DNA of 64,000 nt from positions 124,001-188,000 of the forward strand of contig JASANH010000838.1 of the NCBI GenBank assembly GCA_030248295.1, written 5' to 3'. The translations under genes and the position numbers were made by a program. Below are positions 50,447 through 62,088 of the stretch, piece after piece. Numbering within the stretch: position 1 is the first letter of the stretch; every line of letters starts with the position of its first letter. The notes beneath the pieces are model-generated. The model was not told the origin of the DNA. It made no database searches and saw only the letters and a list, made by a program, of their open reading frames with translations. This DNA is from Mesodorylaimus sp. YZB2_4. Its lineage: Eukaryota > Nematoda > Enoplea > Dorylaimida > Dorylaimidae.

Positions 50447-50824
50447 ACAAAGCGAGTTACAAAAATACGAACTGAGGTACACTTTTGGTCGATAATACGT
50501 GCTCGACATCATGTATTCACTTTAGCAATTAGTGTCTAATTATTCTGTCGACAGTTTTATTCTATGCAGTGAATAAAATAAGCAAGACTGACACAAAATC
50601 CCATCTGATAATACCTCGTCCTAACTCATGTCGGAGAGACAAAATAAGCCCAAGCATGCACTACCCATTTCCATTATTGCTCTCACCGATTCAGACCTTT
50701 CAATCGTTGCGACAAGTACCGGTATCCCAATTTAAAACTGAACGTGTCATTATGTGCATCATGCAGCCGGGTCATGGTACAAATAAATACGATGCAATAC
50801 GCTGTCATGGACGACTCACCCGCA

Positions 50825-53800
50825 TCACTCTAGCTGGCCAATCGGTGCGCTATGCAACCACATTTCGTGAAAGAACTTGTAGAGCTTCTCACTGAACGAT
50901 ACCTTGTACGGAGTTGGGTTCAAGTGACGTTTCACGTCCTCGCGTAAGTTCTTCAAAGACTTGAATACTTCTGCCTTTAATTCTTCAACGCTGCGAGTCG
51001 GCAGCTGTACTTCTCCATCTTTCCAATAAACCATATGCAGGCATTCGACCCGGCCAGGAGTTGCGTAGGCGCGAAAGCTTTCCTAAAACACCTGTGATTT
51101 TAATTTTTATATGGACACAAAAAGTGTGATCTAAAGCCCATGCAAACCCATGTGCCCAAACTTACAAAAACTGGATGCCGACAGAGAATTGGTTTTCCAG
51201 GTTCCGGCGCCGGTTCGTCGTACAGCATCACGAAATCGTTGATTGCATTACCTGCAAAAAAAGAGCATCGGGAAAACTTCTATAAAATAAGAACTCATCA
51301 AGCCAAACCAGCCATTACCATCTTTTCCATAAAATCTATACGCCACTTTCCGACCAGGAACGGTCACCTTGGCTAAATCTTGTGACAGTTTCATTCGCGG
51401 GCTTCCTCGCAATTCAACGAGCTTATAGACGCAACCCAAGGCCGGCTGTTTTTGACAAGTGACCAAATGCGTGCCGATACCAAACGCATTTATGTCATGC
51501 TGTTGATCATTGAGCGAATAAATAATTTCTTCGTTGATATCACTGCTTGCTACGATCAATAACTTTTCAAACCATGGTAGTTTGTACCTGAAGGAAAAGG
51601 AACACCTTCGCTCACTGTAGTGCCAAATTTTCCCCAATCATGAAAAAACCTCCCTTCCCCTGGCCGGAAACAGCGTTATCAGACCTCACTCTGACCAAAA
51701 ACTAAATCTACAATGGACCTTACCAGCCCGCTACTATCCGAAATATTTCCCTAACTTTCTTCGATAAATATGCCAAATCGCCGCTATCGATCCGCACGCC
51801 AACAGGTCTGTAACCCAATTCGTTCAGAGCTAAGGCGCAAGCGCAAAAGCAGATCACGCCGCTCCTAAAATATACTTATTTTAATTCGTATTCCAGAAGA
51901 AAAAACGAGGAGATCTCACTTTAAAATATCGTATGTATCAATCAAGGCGAGAAATCCGTCCGGAAAAGATGTGGAAAACACAACAAACGATCGTAGTTCT
52001 CCTTCACTAACTTCCTTTCTCACAATGCCAGGCAATCGACTGACCAAATCGTCGGCATATTTTGAAGCTAACTTATAGAAATCGACCGATTTTTTTGCTC
52101 CATCTTTTGAATCCATGAACTAAAAAATAAAAACAGCTACGAATCCAAGATACAGGATTTTAATTCGCATACTTGAGCTTGTTGAACGAGCTGCTCTGAA
52201 GCATCAAAAGACGCGACGAATGAATGCGCTAGTGTTCCTTTGACTGGAATTCCATAAATTTTTCCAGCAAGTACATTGGATGTCCCGTCAAAACCTACAA
52301 CAGAACTCTTTTTAGAATGTTTGACAATAGTGCATCAAAAAATGGCTTTGACCTTCATGAACTTTCTGGGAGTTAAGAAGAAGCGCAGGTCGCCCAATCC
52401 CAATCTCTCTCATGATCCCTCCTGTTCATGTGTGTGCCACCATTACTCCAGGCATAAGTCACTCCAACCCACGCCTGCTCCTTTCCAAAAACCAATTACT
52501 ATCAAATCAAAGCTTTTCCAGAAAAAATCTAAAACTTTTACAAGATGGGCAACCTTGTTTCAAGTTTTTGGCCTTGAGCCCGGTTAGCTCAAATCAAAGC
52601 TTTTCCAGAAAAAATCTAAAACTTTTACAAGATGAGCAACCTTGTTTCAAGTTTGCCCGGTTAGCCTTTTGTCAGCCAGTAGTTAAACCTTGTAAGCAAA
52701 TATGTGCGGGGCCTAGTGCGTCCCCACTAGGAGCACCTCCAAACGAGGGCATCAAGAATAGACACCGACTTCCTCAGACGGTGGCGGGCGGGCTGCGAAC
52801 CCTGCCCTGTCCGTGTTCTACTCGCTGTCCTCTGTCTTCTAGGAGCCCCTCGACGTAAGTCGCCTACGGTCTGGCGCTCAAGGTCAGGGAACGTTTTTCC
52901 CAGATCTACATCACCGGGTTTCGAACCCAGCATGGCGCTCGCTACTACGCAATACGTGTAGACGAACGCTGAACCATTGCACCATCGCGGCCGTCACACA
53001 CAATTTTGCTTATCGTCGCCCCGGGTTGCTCAGCTCCAGCACATCCGAGTGATAGCCACAGTGTAAGTATAGGATGCCTAAGGGCGTATAAGGTTTATCT
53101 TTCGAGAACCTGCTTCAACCAGAAGGTGGGAGGGCCCTGCGCACACGCAGCACATACCTGACACACGCAGCACATACCTCCAATGTAAGTGTATTTCGAT
53201 GCCGTCATGGCGCCGTCAGCTCCTTGCGCACGTCGAAGACCAAATTCGAGCAGCTTGACTTTGTCACCAGCGGCAATACGATATCGAGCAGCATTTGTGC
53301 ATACCAAACTAAAAATTTAAAAACGGACGTTGCTGGTCAACTGACTATGGGATGGCGCTGGAATTCAGACAGATTTCTGCATGCATGAGTCGACCATACA
53401 CACGGCAAAGATGAATCATCTCACACTCAGGCGTGTGAATTAGGTGTGCAGAATTAAAGCTCTTCGTTCCCAAACATCTCCGATCGACTTTATCCCCACA
53501 AATTGATTTTTCAGAGATGTCACATCTTTGCCAAATAAACTTACACAATATACAGTAGTATGTAGTGTTTTTCTCAATTACCCAAAACGCTTAGCTTTTT
53601 CGAAAAATTTCACATTTCACGCATACTTTGATGGAGAATCGAATGAGTCTTTCAAAATTTCAGAGACTGTTACATTTGATTCAGAAATTTAGGTTTCACG
53701 CGAGAAATTAAAAATTCTGTAAAATTGCTACTGTCTCGACGGGTCCTATGGAAGCAGAAATGACTGCCTTTAAGTTTTATACCAGGGATTCTAAATATGA

Positions 53801-55109
53801 TAACCTTTTGAGAATGGGTTAAGTGAATGGTTGGCATTCGAAGTCTTCTTAGAGGTTTTTACTGTCTTTTCTTTTGGAGTTCCTGATTTCTAGAGACTGC
53901 AACACATCTTATTGCGTCTTGTACAGAATCAAAAGACGAATCGTGTTCATACATAGCCCTCAGCCCCGACCCAGCCTCGATATATCGATCAAAAAAGTAT
54001 TCTGCACACCAAATCCGAACGTCAGACCATTCCAGCTCATAGACAGCCAGGTTTGAGCCATCTACAGGGTCGGGGCTTACAAAAAATCTGTCTCAAAAAC
54101 ATACCTGGCAAAATTAACTTGGTTCAATAAAGTAGTCTCCAAAAGCTGACAAACGGCAAGCGGTCCTTCGACGATTATAAGTGGCACGCGGGGAAATGCC
54201 AACGTTCCTTCAGGAAGCGAGCGTAAAACGATTTTATCGCAACTGAGATTCGCCAAGTAGTCGAAGAAAGCTGGGTCGGTGTTTTCAGGTAAGACAGTCC
54301 TCAAATACTGGATGTCTGAAAAATAAAGAACCAAGAGATAAAAACCGTTTCAGGCAAGACTAGCTTTCATACCGGTTTCTGTGAAGGAGAAATTTTTCAG
54401 TAACTCGATACAATCACCCAAGCCAACGAAAATAACGAACTCACCCTGAAAAATGATCGGAAGTAGAAGATATCACAAAATTTTGAATTACTTATGAAAA
54501 TGGGATTCCACTCTGATGCCTCTGTCCCACCCATTCGCTCAAGTTCTGGGATGTCTCAGCCAATAATATAAAATGCTTTTGCCTCACTGAATGGAGTCAA
54601 GAAAACATCTCTCACTTGGAATGGATTCTTGCGGAAAAAGAGCTCGAACACTGCTTGTTCATCATGTTTGTGTTGACGCCAGTATCCGTACGCCATAGTG
54701 ATCTGGTACAAATCTAAAAATATACCATTACACTTGCAAAATGGCGATTGATTACTTCCACACAGAAAGCGCAGTGAGCTCCTCATCATTGCAATCCGAC
54801 AGCTGGGAGGAAGCCCGAAGCACTGCAATCTTTACGGTCATCCCAGCTCCTAAAAACTACCATACTGCCAGGCTTGTTTTTAAGACATGGCACATAGCGA
54901 GCAGGCCGACTCAATCACCAGCCCGAGAAGAAACCAAACAGTAAGTCCTCATCAGCGTAAGATATGCTGTGGTACGACCAGCACACAGCACAGAATACTC
55001 GTATCGGCACATCTATACTGTAAACCAGCTTACCCGTAAGCAATGGCTGCACGAACGATTTTATGATCTTATCAGAAGAAACCTCCGAAATTTCGTTTTC
55101 CGCGTCCAT
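50825..55109 (-). CDS. NAPRT: Nicotinate phosphoribosyltransferase
   Basis: The first enzyme of the Preiss-Handler route: nicotinate + PRPP to nicotinate mononucleotide, for NAD synthesis in the cytosol. Eleven exons join in frame: 55109..55034, 54713..54616, 54445..54373, 54315..54105, 53308..53178, 52294..52173, 52119..51920, 51864..51724, 51587..51319, 51251..51166 and 51082..50825, giving 496 aa. It reads [107 protein letters not shown] (the family's active-site His), [44 protein letters not shown] and [15 protein letters not shown]. Two further in-frame ATGs lie upstream, at 55139 and 55157. The introns at 52295-53177 and 53309-54104 hold repeats. Confidence 0.95.
52500..52660 (+). repeat. 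Direct repeat of about 65 bp in a NAPRT intron
   Basis: The stretch TCAAATCAAAGCTTTTCCAG through GCAACCTTGTTTCAAGTTT occurs twice, at about 52502-52566 and 52589-52653, with one clear substitution. It is a local tandem duplication with no recognised element. Confidence 0.8.
52915..52998 (-). mobile_element. tRNA-derived SINE family B, second copy
   Basis: On the minus strand it reads GGCCGCGATGGTGCAATGG, then ACGTATTGCGTAGTAGCGAG and the B-box GGGTTCGAAACCCGG. It resembles the element at 37348-37450 along its whole length. It lies in a NAPRT intron in the same orientation as the gene. Confidence 0.55.
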
Positions 55110-56384
55110 TTTTTGTCGAAGAAAACTTGCAGCTTGCATCAGCGGCGCAATAGGCACGACAATTGCCTACTCAAAAAAGTGGCCATCATACAATGTAAAC
55201 GAGCTTCGCCCATCGTCTTGTAATGCATTCAAGTAGCCAGCCGCAGCAGACAAAATAAGACAGCTACCCCAAATTGCGCCAAATTTAAAAATCATGCTTT
55301 AACGAAGATCTTGCTGACATACAGTAGCTGGTTTGGTTTCGTAAAGAGCTGACTCACAGAGATCCCTCTGACGATGAAATCTTTAGTTAGATAAAAGGCC
55401 CGCCTCGGATGATTATGCAAACAGTGTGCACTCCGTAAAAAAACCATGCATAATGAAAGAAAAATCCGCTGCCCTTGGTATGGGGTGTCGCCTCGCGAAC
55501 ACCACGATACGGAGTGACTTACCCATCTGTCTAGGATACACAACATGCTTGGTAAGCTACACGACGTAGAGCACAGTTTAGGTAACATGTACAGATCCCC
55601 AAGACGAATGCAAAAACCAGAAACAATATTTGCTTTCCCGATATACTAAGCTCAGACCATGGCTCTGCATGTGTCCAAGGTATGGCTCGTGGCCTGGCGG
55701 GAGGATGGGTAAACCCTCTACCTCTCATGTCAGGCGCGCGGTTACCGGCGAGGATTCGACTCGCGGCTGGACGAACCATTTTATGTATAATGTGTCTCGT
55801 CGCCCTTGAGTGCGGTTATCTGCGCTTGGTGATGTGGTAAAGCATGAAGCTGATGATGCTGAACACAGCAGAGATTTATGGCGAACGGTAATGATTTCAT
55901 TGTACGGGTATGAATACCTGTAACGTTATAGCTACCAAATGCGAACAAGCTAGATTAGCTGTGTTCAAAATAAAAATTGATCCGGAAACCGTCGTGATAG
56001 ACGCCTCGATAGTGGTCGAATACGCAGTCGTCGACCTAGGATCTAGCAAAGGGATACGACGAAGAAAATTACCGACCAACGGATAACAGCAACTACAACT
56101 ATCGACTAGAGAATAACTAGCAATCATTATTAGCCGAACGGACCGCGAATCTTGGAAAACTGAGGCGCCCTTTCGTCGAAAATATGAGTGAAGAATTTCA
56201 ACTGGTCGATGTAGTCAATGTCGATTTGTGGCCGACAGAAAGCACCTCGCACCAGCTCTCCCTTGTACTCATCCTAGCAAGAACAGATAAGACACCATGG
56301 CTGTTTGCCTTCGAGGCACGTGCAGCTGTTGACGACTCTATGGCACTGGCAACGGAACTCATTGGCGGCACACAACCAAGATGA
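55110..56384. other. Intergenic region with a SINE copy
   Basis: A diverged SINE family A copy lies at about 55675-55855. A possible degenerate distal exon of the USP48-like gene lies at about 56170-56260 on the minus strand, after cttgctag (DEYKGELVRGAFCRPQ), but it is weak. Confidence 0.35.
55675..55855 (+). mobile_element. SINE family A, diverged full-length copy
   Basis: Plus-strand head GTGGCCTGGCGGGAGGATGGG with B-box GAGGATTCGACTCGCGGC, body GTGTCTCGTCGCCCTTGAGTGC and tail TTGGTGATGTGGTAAAGCATG. It differs from the copies at 33.7 and 34.3 kb at many positions, so it is older. Confidence 0.6.
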
Positions 56385-56439
56385 AATCACGTGAGAACGA
56401 GGTCACAGAGCATGTTACGAATCACCCATATAGAAAAAG

Positions 56440-58209
56440 TCACTGCTCTTACCAGTGCCATCGACGCATTCGGCGCAGAACATGGATCTGAAAGGGACAC
56501 ATTCAAGGCCTAGAATCGAATACGAAGCAAAACGCAAGCTTACCTATCGACGAAAACGGCAGAGGGGCCACACTCAACGCGTCGAACAGCTCTTCCGCTC
56601 CAACCGAACTCACTGATTTCAGACCATGAAAATTCGCCAAGCAGCCGTGAATGCACAGATGTCGATTCATGTCCGGAACTGCTACAGTCGTTCCTGGTGG
56701 TCCGTCTTTGATCTTCCAGGCAACGTAGGCCAGCCAGTCGGTGGGCAACCACAGGATCACAGAATCTAGAAAGCGACTCCATCAGTGGGCTTTATTCACG
56801 AGGCAGACCAGGTCGACTCACCATCTGCACCTTCAGGCTCTTCAAGAACTTCTGGACTCCCTGCAGGGTTTTGGTCGTAGCGCTGCCTCAACGCTATAAC
56901 TTGACAGTTGCCCCCTCGGGCGCGTTCGAAAATGTCGACGTTTTTTGGGCAGGGCGGGTTCTTGCACGTTGCGCTCTGTAACCAGCGCGCTCAGGCGGCG
57001 GGAGATAGTCGAGACCGAAGTCTCTAAGCAAGAAACTCCGACTGGAAGTACGCAAGTCTCGCGACTATACCTGCTCTAGAAACATCAATCGAAGAGGTTG
57101 ACGTCCCAGCCAGGGGAGCGTATCGATTACTCCCGACCGCCAGGCGTGCTGGTCACAGCTCCACGTCCCTCATCTTCCCGTACACGAACAAGTACGCATC
57201 CCGCCCATCAGCATCTCGGTCTGCAAAAAGAGAGGATCGTAGAAGCCCTTCTAGTCTCGCATCATCTCCTACCCCCGTCGGCGCACGGGGTGACCCGCTC
57301 GTCGTTGAACCATCGGGCATCAGTCGCCACTCGGATTCGGGCAAAGTAGTGGCCGCCTTGCACGCCGCCCGAGTGGATCAGGAAGGTTAACAGCGGGGGT
57401 CTGAAGGGCGTCCATGAAGAGGACTGATGGAACCAGGAAGAACTGACTCGCCGCAAAGAAGAGCCTCATGTTTTGTTCGAGATTTTCGACGCCCCCGGCT
57501 TGCAGCTTGAGGTTGTATAAGTTGCTCTCGTTCTCCAACTCTGCCTGACACACACGACACCTAAACGGAGAGCTGGCTGTGCTGTCATCCGAGTACAAAA
57601 ATGCCTACCTGGTCGTGGATCGTGGCCTTCCTTTAAACAATCTTTGCAGCTTTTCCTCCCCCGGCCGTTCCGCGAGCACACTGTCGACCCAGTCCAGGAA
57701 GAGAACCTGGAATTCTTAAGCGTCCTGTTGCAGCGCCACGTTCAGACCAGTCGTCCTGACCAAGGCTTGCGGAGAAACCGACGTCTGCTAGCTAGCCTGC
57801 ATTCGAACGAACAGATCGCGCAGTTTCTTCACGAGCTCGTATTTCTTGCTCGGGTCGCGCCTGTCGGGCTCCGGCATCCTCCATTCGTACAGGACCCTTC
57901 GAATCAGAAGTGTGTGGAACAGGGTCAAAAAACACCAGTTGGAAAGTGGGAAGTGAAGGAATATTGTACCTTACTTGAAGGAACGAGTTCATGTAGCACG
58001 TGTTGCCGGGATTGCGCAAGCCCGCTAGTACGCCCTAAAGAACACTTCGATCAAGTATTCGTATCGAACGGTCGCTACAAGCCAAATCAGCCATAATGAA
58101 ACCAATGAGTTCTTACTGATCTTCGATCGGCCATTTTCGCTGCACACTCGTTCACGGAATCGGCACAGGTAGAAGGGATCGTACTCGTTGTTGGCGGGGC
58201 ATTGGCCAT
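56440..58209 (-). pseudogene. USP48: USP48-like deubiquitinase, decayed
   Basis: A ubiquitin-specific protease with USP48-type architecture, apparently broken. Likely exons: 58209..58117 (start MANAPPTTST), 58034..57975 (GLRNPGNTCYMNSFLQ, the Cys box), about 57924..57609 (LFHTLLIRRVLYEW to ERPGEEKLQRLFKG), 57560..57273 (CRVCQAELENESNLYNL, then FLIHSGGVQGGHYFARIRV, the His box), 57220..57157 (DAYLFVYGK), about 56943..56822, 56765..56544 (ILWLPTDWLAYVAW, HLCIHGCLANFHG, a DUSP-type domain) and about 56485 (MFCAECVDG). The lesions are an in-frame TAG at 57790..57788, a TAA at 57718..57716 where the conserved DAQEF Gln should be, no AG acceptor before LFHTLL, about 80-100 residues missing between the finger and His box, and a phase clash at the last exon. 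The introns remain, so it is not a retrocopy. Confidence 0.65.
56980..57145 (-). repeat. Element B copy in a USP48-like intron
   Basis: A diverged copy in reverse orientation: ACTCCGACTGGAAGTACG, CTATACCTGCTCTAGAAACATCAATCG, GGTTGACGTCCCAGCCAGGGGAGCGTATCGATTACTC. The hairpin lies at about 57086-57110. It has no SINE inserted. Confidence 0.6.
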
Positions 58210-60129
58210 AGACGCACGCTTTGCTCAAATGCATCAGCTGACGGAAGAACTAATGTCTTTATTGAGCCCGATCGACGACGGGGATCTATACGCGCACGGA
58301 ACGCAGTTCAGCGCAATCTGGCACCGATTCTTGATTCTCCACAAAAGGGCCGCTGAGCTGGCTCCATTCATCGTCGTGCGATTCGGTTCTGCGAGTTGGA
58401 CACCTCACATTTTCGGTTTCCGTTTGGTGACACTGGCCGACGGTCCGTGCGTGGGGGTAAGTTGTGGGGCGCTGATGTTCCAAGTCTCGTCGTGCCCCGC
58501 GCCTATCATCCATCTTCGAAAAGACCGCACGTGAGTCAAGGTGGAGTGAATGTCTGCGTGTTGGTATCCCATAGTCTGCGAGCTGTACACTGCCTAGCAC
58601 AATTTTGTAGACTCCTATCCAGCAGGGTCAGGCTCTCACTTACCCCCCCCCCCCCCAGGACGAAAGTCAAGTGGTGCGAGAGGTCGCAGCAGATGATATC
58701 AGAGAGATGCAGGACAAGCCTCTGCCCAAACAATTTTGCGTTTAAAGTACTTACATACACAGCCCGCCTACCTATGACAAGAGACCAGCAATTCAGAATC
58801 GGCTCATTGGCTAAAATAATTTTGTCGAGCATGAGGTCCCGCGATCAGTGACTGAAAAAGGTTTTTCGCGCTGCACTCGGAAAACGAGTGCATCTGGACA
58901 TTGCACGCTCTCCTACGCGAGCAACAGCGACTTCGCCGGCACGCAGAATGGCAGTAAAACAGATGGCAGAGAGAAAACACGACTGACCTGGAAACGGGGA
59001 AAAAATGCCGCGAAAAGAATGTCAGTTTTCTGGCATTTGGTAGCAAAGTATCTCGCTCACAATGTCAGTACTCACCATGCCTTGCAGTGATTGACCCTGA
59101 CCTGATCAGAGAGATAAAAGTTGCTCTTTCAGGATCACTTGGACCCTGGCTCATTCGCTATGTGCCTGCCAGCATGAAGAATGAGGTACCTGTGTGACCT
59201 GGCCTGGCAGAGGCAGGAGAGATAGTGGCAGAGCCAAGTCGGGCGGGGCGAAAACTCCAATTGGGCCAAATCTTGCGACTACCTACGGCTGAAACATCAA
59301 CCCGAGGTGACGTTTCTCAGCCAGGGGACATCGATTATTCTCGCACATTCCTCTTGTTAAGCACAGTGCCTTTTCTTGTTTTCATGGCCCTACCTTAATT
59401 CCAGGTTCCTCCTCAAAGCCAGACTAAAGGGATAGCGTGCTAGTGAGGGAAAAATGGCATCGACGCGGCTTTGAAAGATCTATTGGCTTTGGGTCGTATC
59501 GCTGCCTGAAACGGTCTACATTTAATATTGGCATGAGGTTCGAATCTTACGCCCGGAATGTTCTCTGGACAATGTGTTCATGGATTTCATGCATTAGGTG
59601 AAACACTGGGGCTTCGCATGATCTGGATGAAAAAATAGGACTTGTTTGGGTGGCGTTATTAAATAAGCTAACTGCGTCCAGTATGCTGATTGTTTTTACC
59701 CTTACACCACTCACTAATACGTGATAGTGCAGCAACAAACGTAGATAATTATTTTACGTGCTTTCACTTTTGGTGGTTTAGTATTCTATTGCGCGAGCTT
59801 TATGGCTCATTCGGCATGACTGATACGAGCAGGCTTCTCTGCCCTTTAATGCTGTTAATCTAGTCTTGACTTTATTAGTATTTGTTGCATACATTACATG
59901 TTTGTACGCTCTTCACTCATGTCGTGCTTGCCACTTCGCACGAACAAGTCTGATGAGACCTTATTAGATTTATGACACGCTCGTTCTCAAACTGCGCTAG
60001 GCAGTTTCAGAACTCGCTACCTGCGCATCAGAAAGGCCAGCTACAGTATGCGAATTTCTTGATCGGATACTGTCCATTATCACTGATCGATGGCGATCTG
60101 TCTCGCAACTTTCATGTTTCAGTGCAGTG
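58210..60129. other. Intergenic region with an element B copy
   Basis: Short frames only. A poly(C) run lies at about 58644-58657. Element B occurs at 59230-59345. The region upstream of 60130 should carry the promoter of the pseudouridine synthase gene. Confidence 0.4.
59230..59345 (-). repeat. Element B copy
   Basis: Reverse orientation: AAAACTCCAATTGGGCC, TTGCGACTACCTACGGCTGAAACATCAACCC, GAGGTGACGTTTCTCAGCCAGGGG and ATCGATTATTCTC. It is aligned with the copies at 33.6, 34.2, 34.8 and 61.4 kb. It has no SINE insertion. Confidence 0.65.
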
Positions 60130-61071
60130 ATGGTGTGCCCTCTGATTAGATCACCCATTCCGATTCTCCATCGCTGCAATGACTACCTGGTTGTGGACAA
60201 GCCGTGCGATCTCACGATCAATTCCGATGACCCTAACGAAGTGACCTTGGCCACTATTCTGGCCTCGCAAGTGCCCGAACTGGTCGATCATTCCGTAGCC
60301 CACCAATTTCGATTTGTGCATCGATTGGACTACGCCACCAGCGGATGCCTACTACTAGCTTTGAATTCTGATGCTGCTCGACGTTGTTTCTTCGCCTTTA
60401 AGCCAAACGAAGTAGCCAAATCGCTGAAACCGGCTCCATTTATTCGAAAGTATTATTTGGCTTTATTAAAAGGTCACTTGGACAAATCAAATAAAGATCG
60501 AGGAATCATTAAAATCGATGGCTATATTGGACAAGATAAACGAACTCCGCAGGCTATCGAACGAAGGCAAATGGTCGCCTTGTCGAAGGACGAACTCTGC
60601 AATGACCCGACTGCCTCGACTTGGTGCGTGAAACCCAAACCAGCATCGGCCAGTCTCTTAGTTTTGGAACACGGACGATATAAACCGGAAAGGAAGGATG
60701 GATGCAGTGATGGCACCATTAACGAATATCCAGCCACCAAAGTCCTCATTCGATTATTGACCGGACGGAGGCATCAGATCCGTGCCCAGTGTCTCCGAAT
60801 TGGCTATCCAGTCATCGGTGATTACACATACGGCGGTGACGGACGGGTTGGTGACCCGAATTCTACCCCTGGCATGGAAGAAACGCCCAGAATGTACTTG
60901 CACGCGTGGAGACTTCGGGTATCGATGCCGGGTAAGGTTCTTCGAGATGGCAACCGCCTACTGGACGTCACGACCGAAGACCCGTTTACAGAGGAAAGGA
61001 CTGATGGACGATGGAAGAGTGACGATGTGATAATGCTCCTAGACTATGATGCTTTAGGTGTACTGGAATGA
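60130..61071 (+). CDS. RluA-family RNA pseudouridine synthase (RPUSD1-like)
   Basis: An enzyme that isomerises uridine to pseudouridine in RNA; the exact substrate is not evident. A single-exon frame gives 313 aa from the ATG at 60130. The start reads YLVVDKPCDLTINSDD, the usual N-terminal strand of the RluA fold. FVHRLDYATSGCLLLALN contains the catalytic Asp of the HRLD motif. The core continues with KYYLALLKGHL and VLIRLLTGRRHQIRAQC, the conserved R-TGR-HQIR region, then GYPVIGDYTYGGD and MYLHAWRL. The product lacks an N-terminal S4 domain and is close in size to animal RPUSD1. No targeting peptide is obvious. It is intronless among intron-rich neighbours. Confidence 0.92.
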   Translation: MVCPLIRSPIPILHRCNDYLVVDKPCDLTINSDDPNEVTLATILASQVPELVDHSVAHQFRFVHRLDYATSGCLLLALNSDAARRCFFAFKPNEVAKSLKPAPFIRKYYLALLKGHLDKSNKDRGIIKIDGYIGQDKRTPQAIERRQMVALSKDELCNDPTASTWCVKPKPASASLLVLEHGRYKPERKDGCSDGTINEYPATKVLIRLLTGRRHQIRAQCLRIGYPVIGDYTYGGDGRVGDPNSTPGMEETPRMYLHAWRLRVSMPGKVLRDGNRLLDVTTEDPFTEERTDGRWKSDDVIMLLDYDALGVLE

Positions 61072-61304
61072 AGTCATGCTGATGTGATACATATCTAATT
61101 GCTTCTTGCGTTGTATGGTTGAAAATCCTCAAATATCGAGTTGGGTGATATTGCGCCCACAAGTGGAGCACATTCAGCCACAGAATTCGTTTGAACCAGC
61201 AGGATACACCTACAGTAAAATGACAAGTGAGTTCATTTAAGTATCTAATATATCAGCGTGGTCTGGACGCTCCTGTGTATCTTGCGTTATATACAGAATC
61301 AAGT

Positions 61305-61500
61305 CGTGATGTAACCAAGACTGGCAGGCGTAGGAGGGAGGTGGCGGACAAAAGTTAGCGGGACAAAAACACCGACTAGAGCAGGTAAGTCTTGCGACTA
61401 TGCCCACGGCTAAAACATCAACCCGAATGTTGAGGACTCCTAGCCAGGGAGAGTATCGATTACTCTCTCCCACTCGCCATGGCCCACCAGGCACGAGGGT
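61305..61500 (-). repeat. Element B, full copy without SINE
   Basis: The reverse complement of 34811-34995 with moderate divergence, from GTAACCAAGACTGGCAGGCG through GCGGGACAAAAACACCGACT, TTGCGACTATGCCCACGGCT and GAGTATCGATTACTCTCTCC to CATGGCCCACCAGGCACGAG. It supports the SINE-free form as the original element. Confidence 0.7.
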
Positions 61501-61654
61501 GACATTCCTAGCCAGCCGCACCTGCCTATGTTTGCTGAACCGTTCACGTTATGCACTGCTGGGTTTCGTTTTGGGAATCTCCTGGTCGCCTCTGATTCCT
61601 GTTGTCTTCACCTGACGGACCCGGACATTTTGTCTCGAGCCCCCCCCCCCCCCC

Positions 61655-61745
61655 TGGCGGAGTGTAGAGGCTCGACTGGCAATCGATACTCTGCACGGAG
61701 CCGGCAGCTGGGAGCGTCACCCGGCAGGGTGACGTTTTAACCATG
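61655..61745 (+). repeat. Element B, diverged copy
   Basis: It retains GGCAATCGATACTCTGCACGG and a perfect hairpin CGTCACCC-GGCA-GGGTGACG, followed by TTTTAACCATGCG. The rest has drifted. Confidence 0.5.
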
Positions 61746-62088
61746 CGCTGAGTCGGAAGACTTGGTAGGCCTCCTTGGAGATTAGCGTGGTTCAAAAGCT
61801 CCACCGGTCACTCCCTCCAGTAATACGGACCCAGCCGTATTACATGTTCGCGGCTTGATCACCCGAAAGATTGTCTGACATTGATTAGACTCGAGCATTG
61901 CTACTACTAACGGTGAGTGCTGCGGCTAATCGCTTTTTGGTGACACAGTCCCCTAAGTGTGCACTTTACATTATTTTCGTAGGTTTCGCGGACTGCTGAT
62001 GACCCTGATATTATTCTGACAGTTGCAAGGTTGGTGGACGGTTGCCGGTTGATCGAGCTACCTGAGACGACAAAGTACAGAAGAATGG

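Larger units (their letters stand above)
61072..62088. other. Intergenic region with two element B copies
   Basis: Element B occurs in reverse at 61305-61500 and in a diverged forward form at 61655-61745. A poly(C) run lies at 61640-61653. A likely non-coding first exon of the PP1 gene could end at ACG|gtgagt (61911). Confidence 0.4.

Noticed and set aside
57153..57155. TGA after DAYLFVYGKMRDVEL as a further stop in the USP48-like gene
   Set aside because: A donor (CT|gtgacc) lies just before it and homologous exons continue downstream, so it is probably intronic.
57600..57800. Alternative genetic code in which TAA and TAG encode Gln
   Set aside because: The USP48-like stops at Gln positions suggested it, but intact genes in the window end normally at TAA, TAG or TGA, and a Trp-to-TGA and a Lys-to-TAG change also occur. 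Decay of single genes explains the data better.
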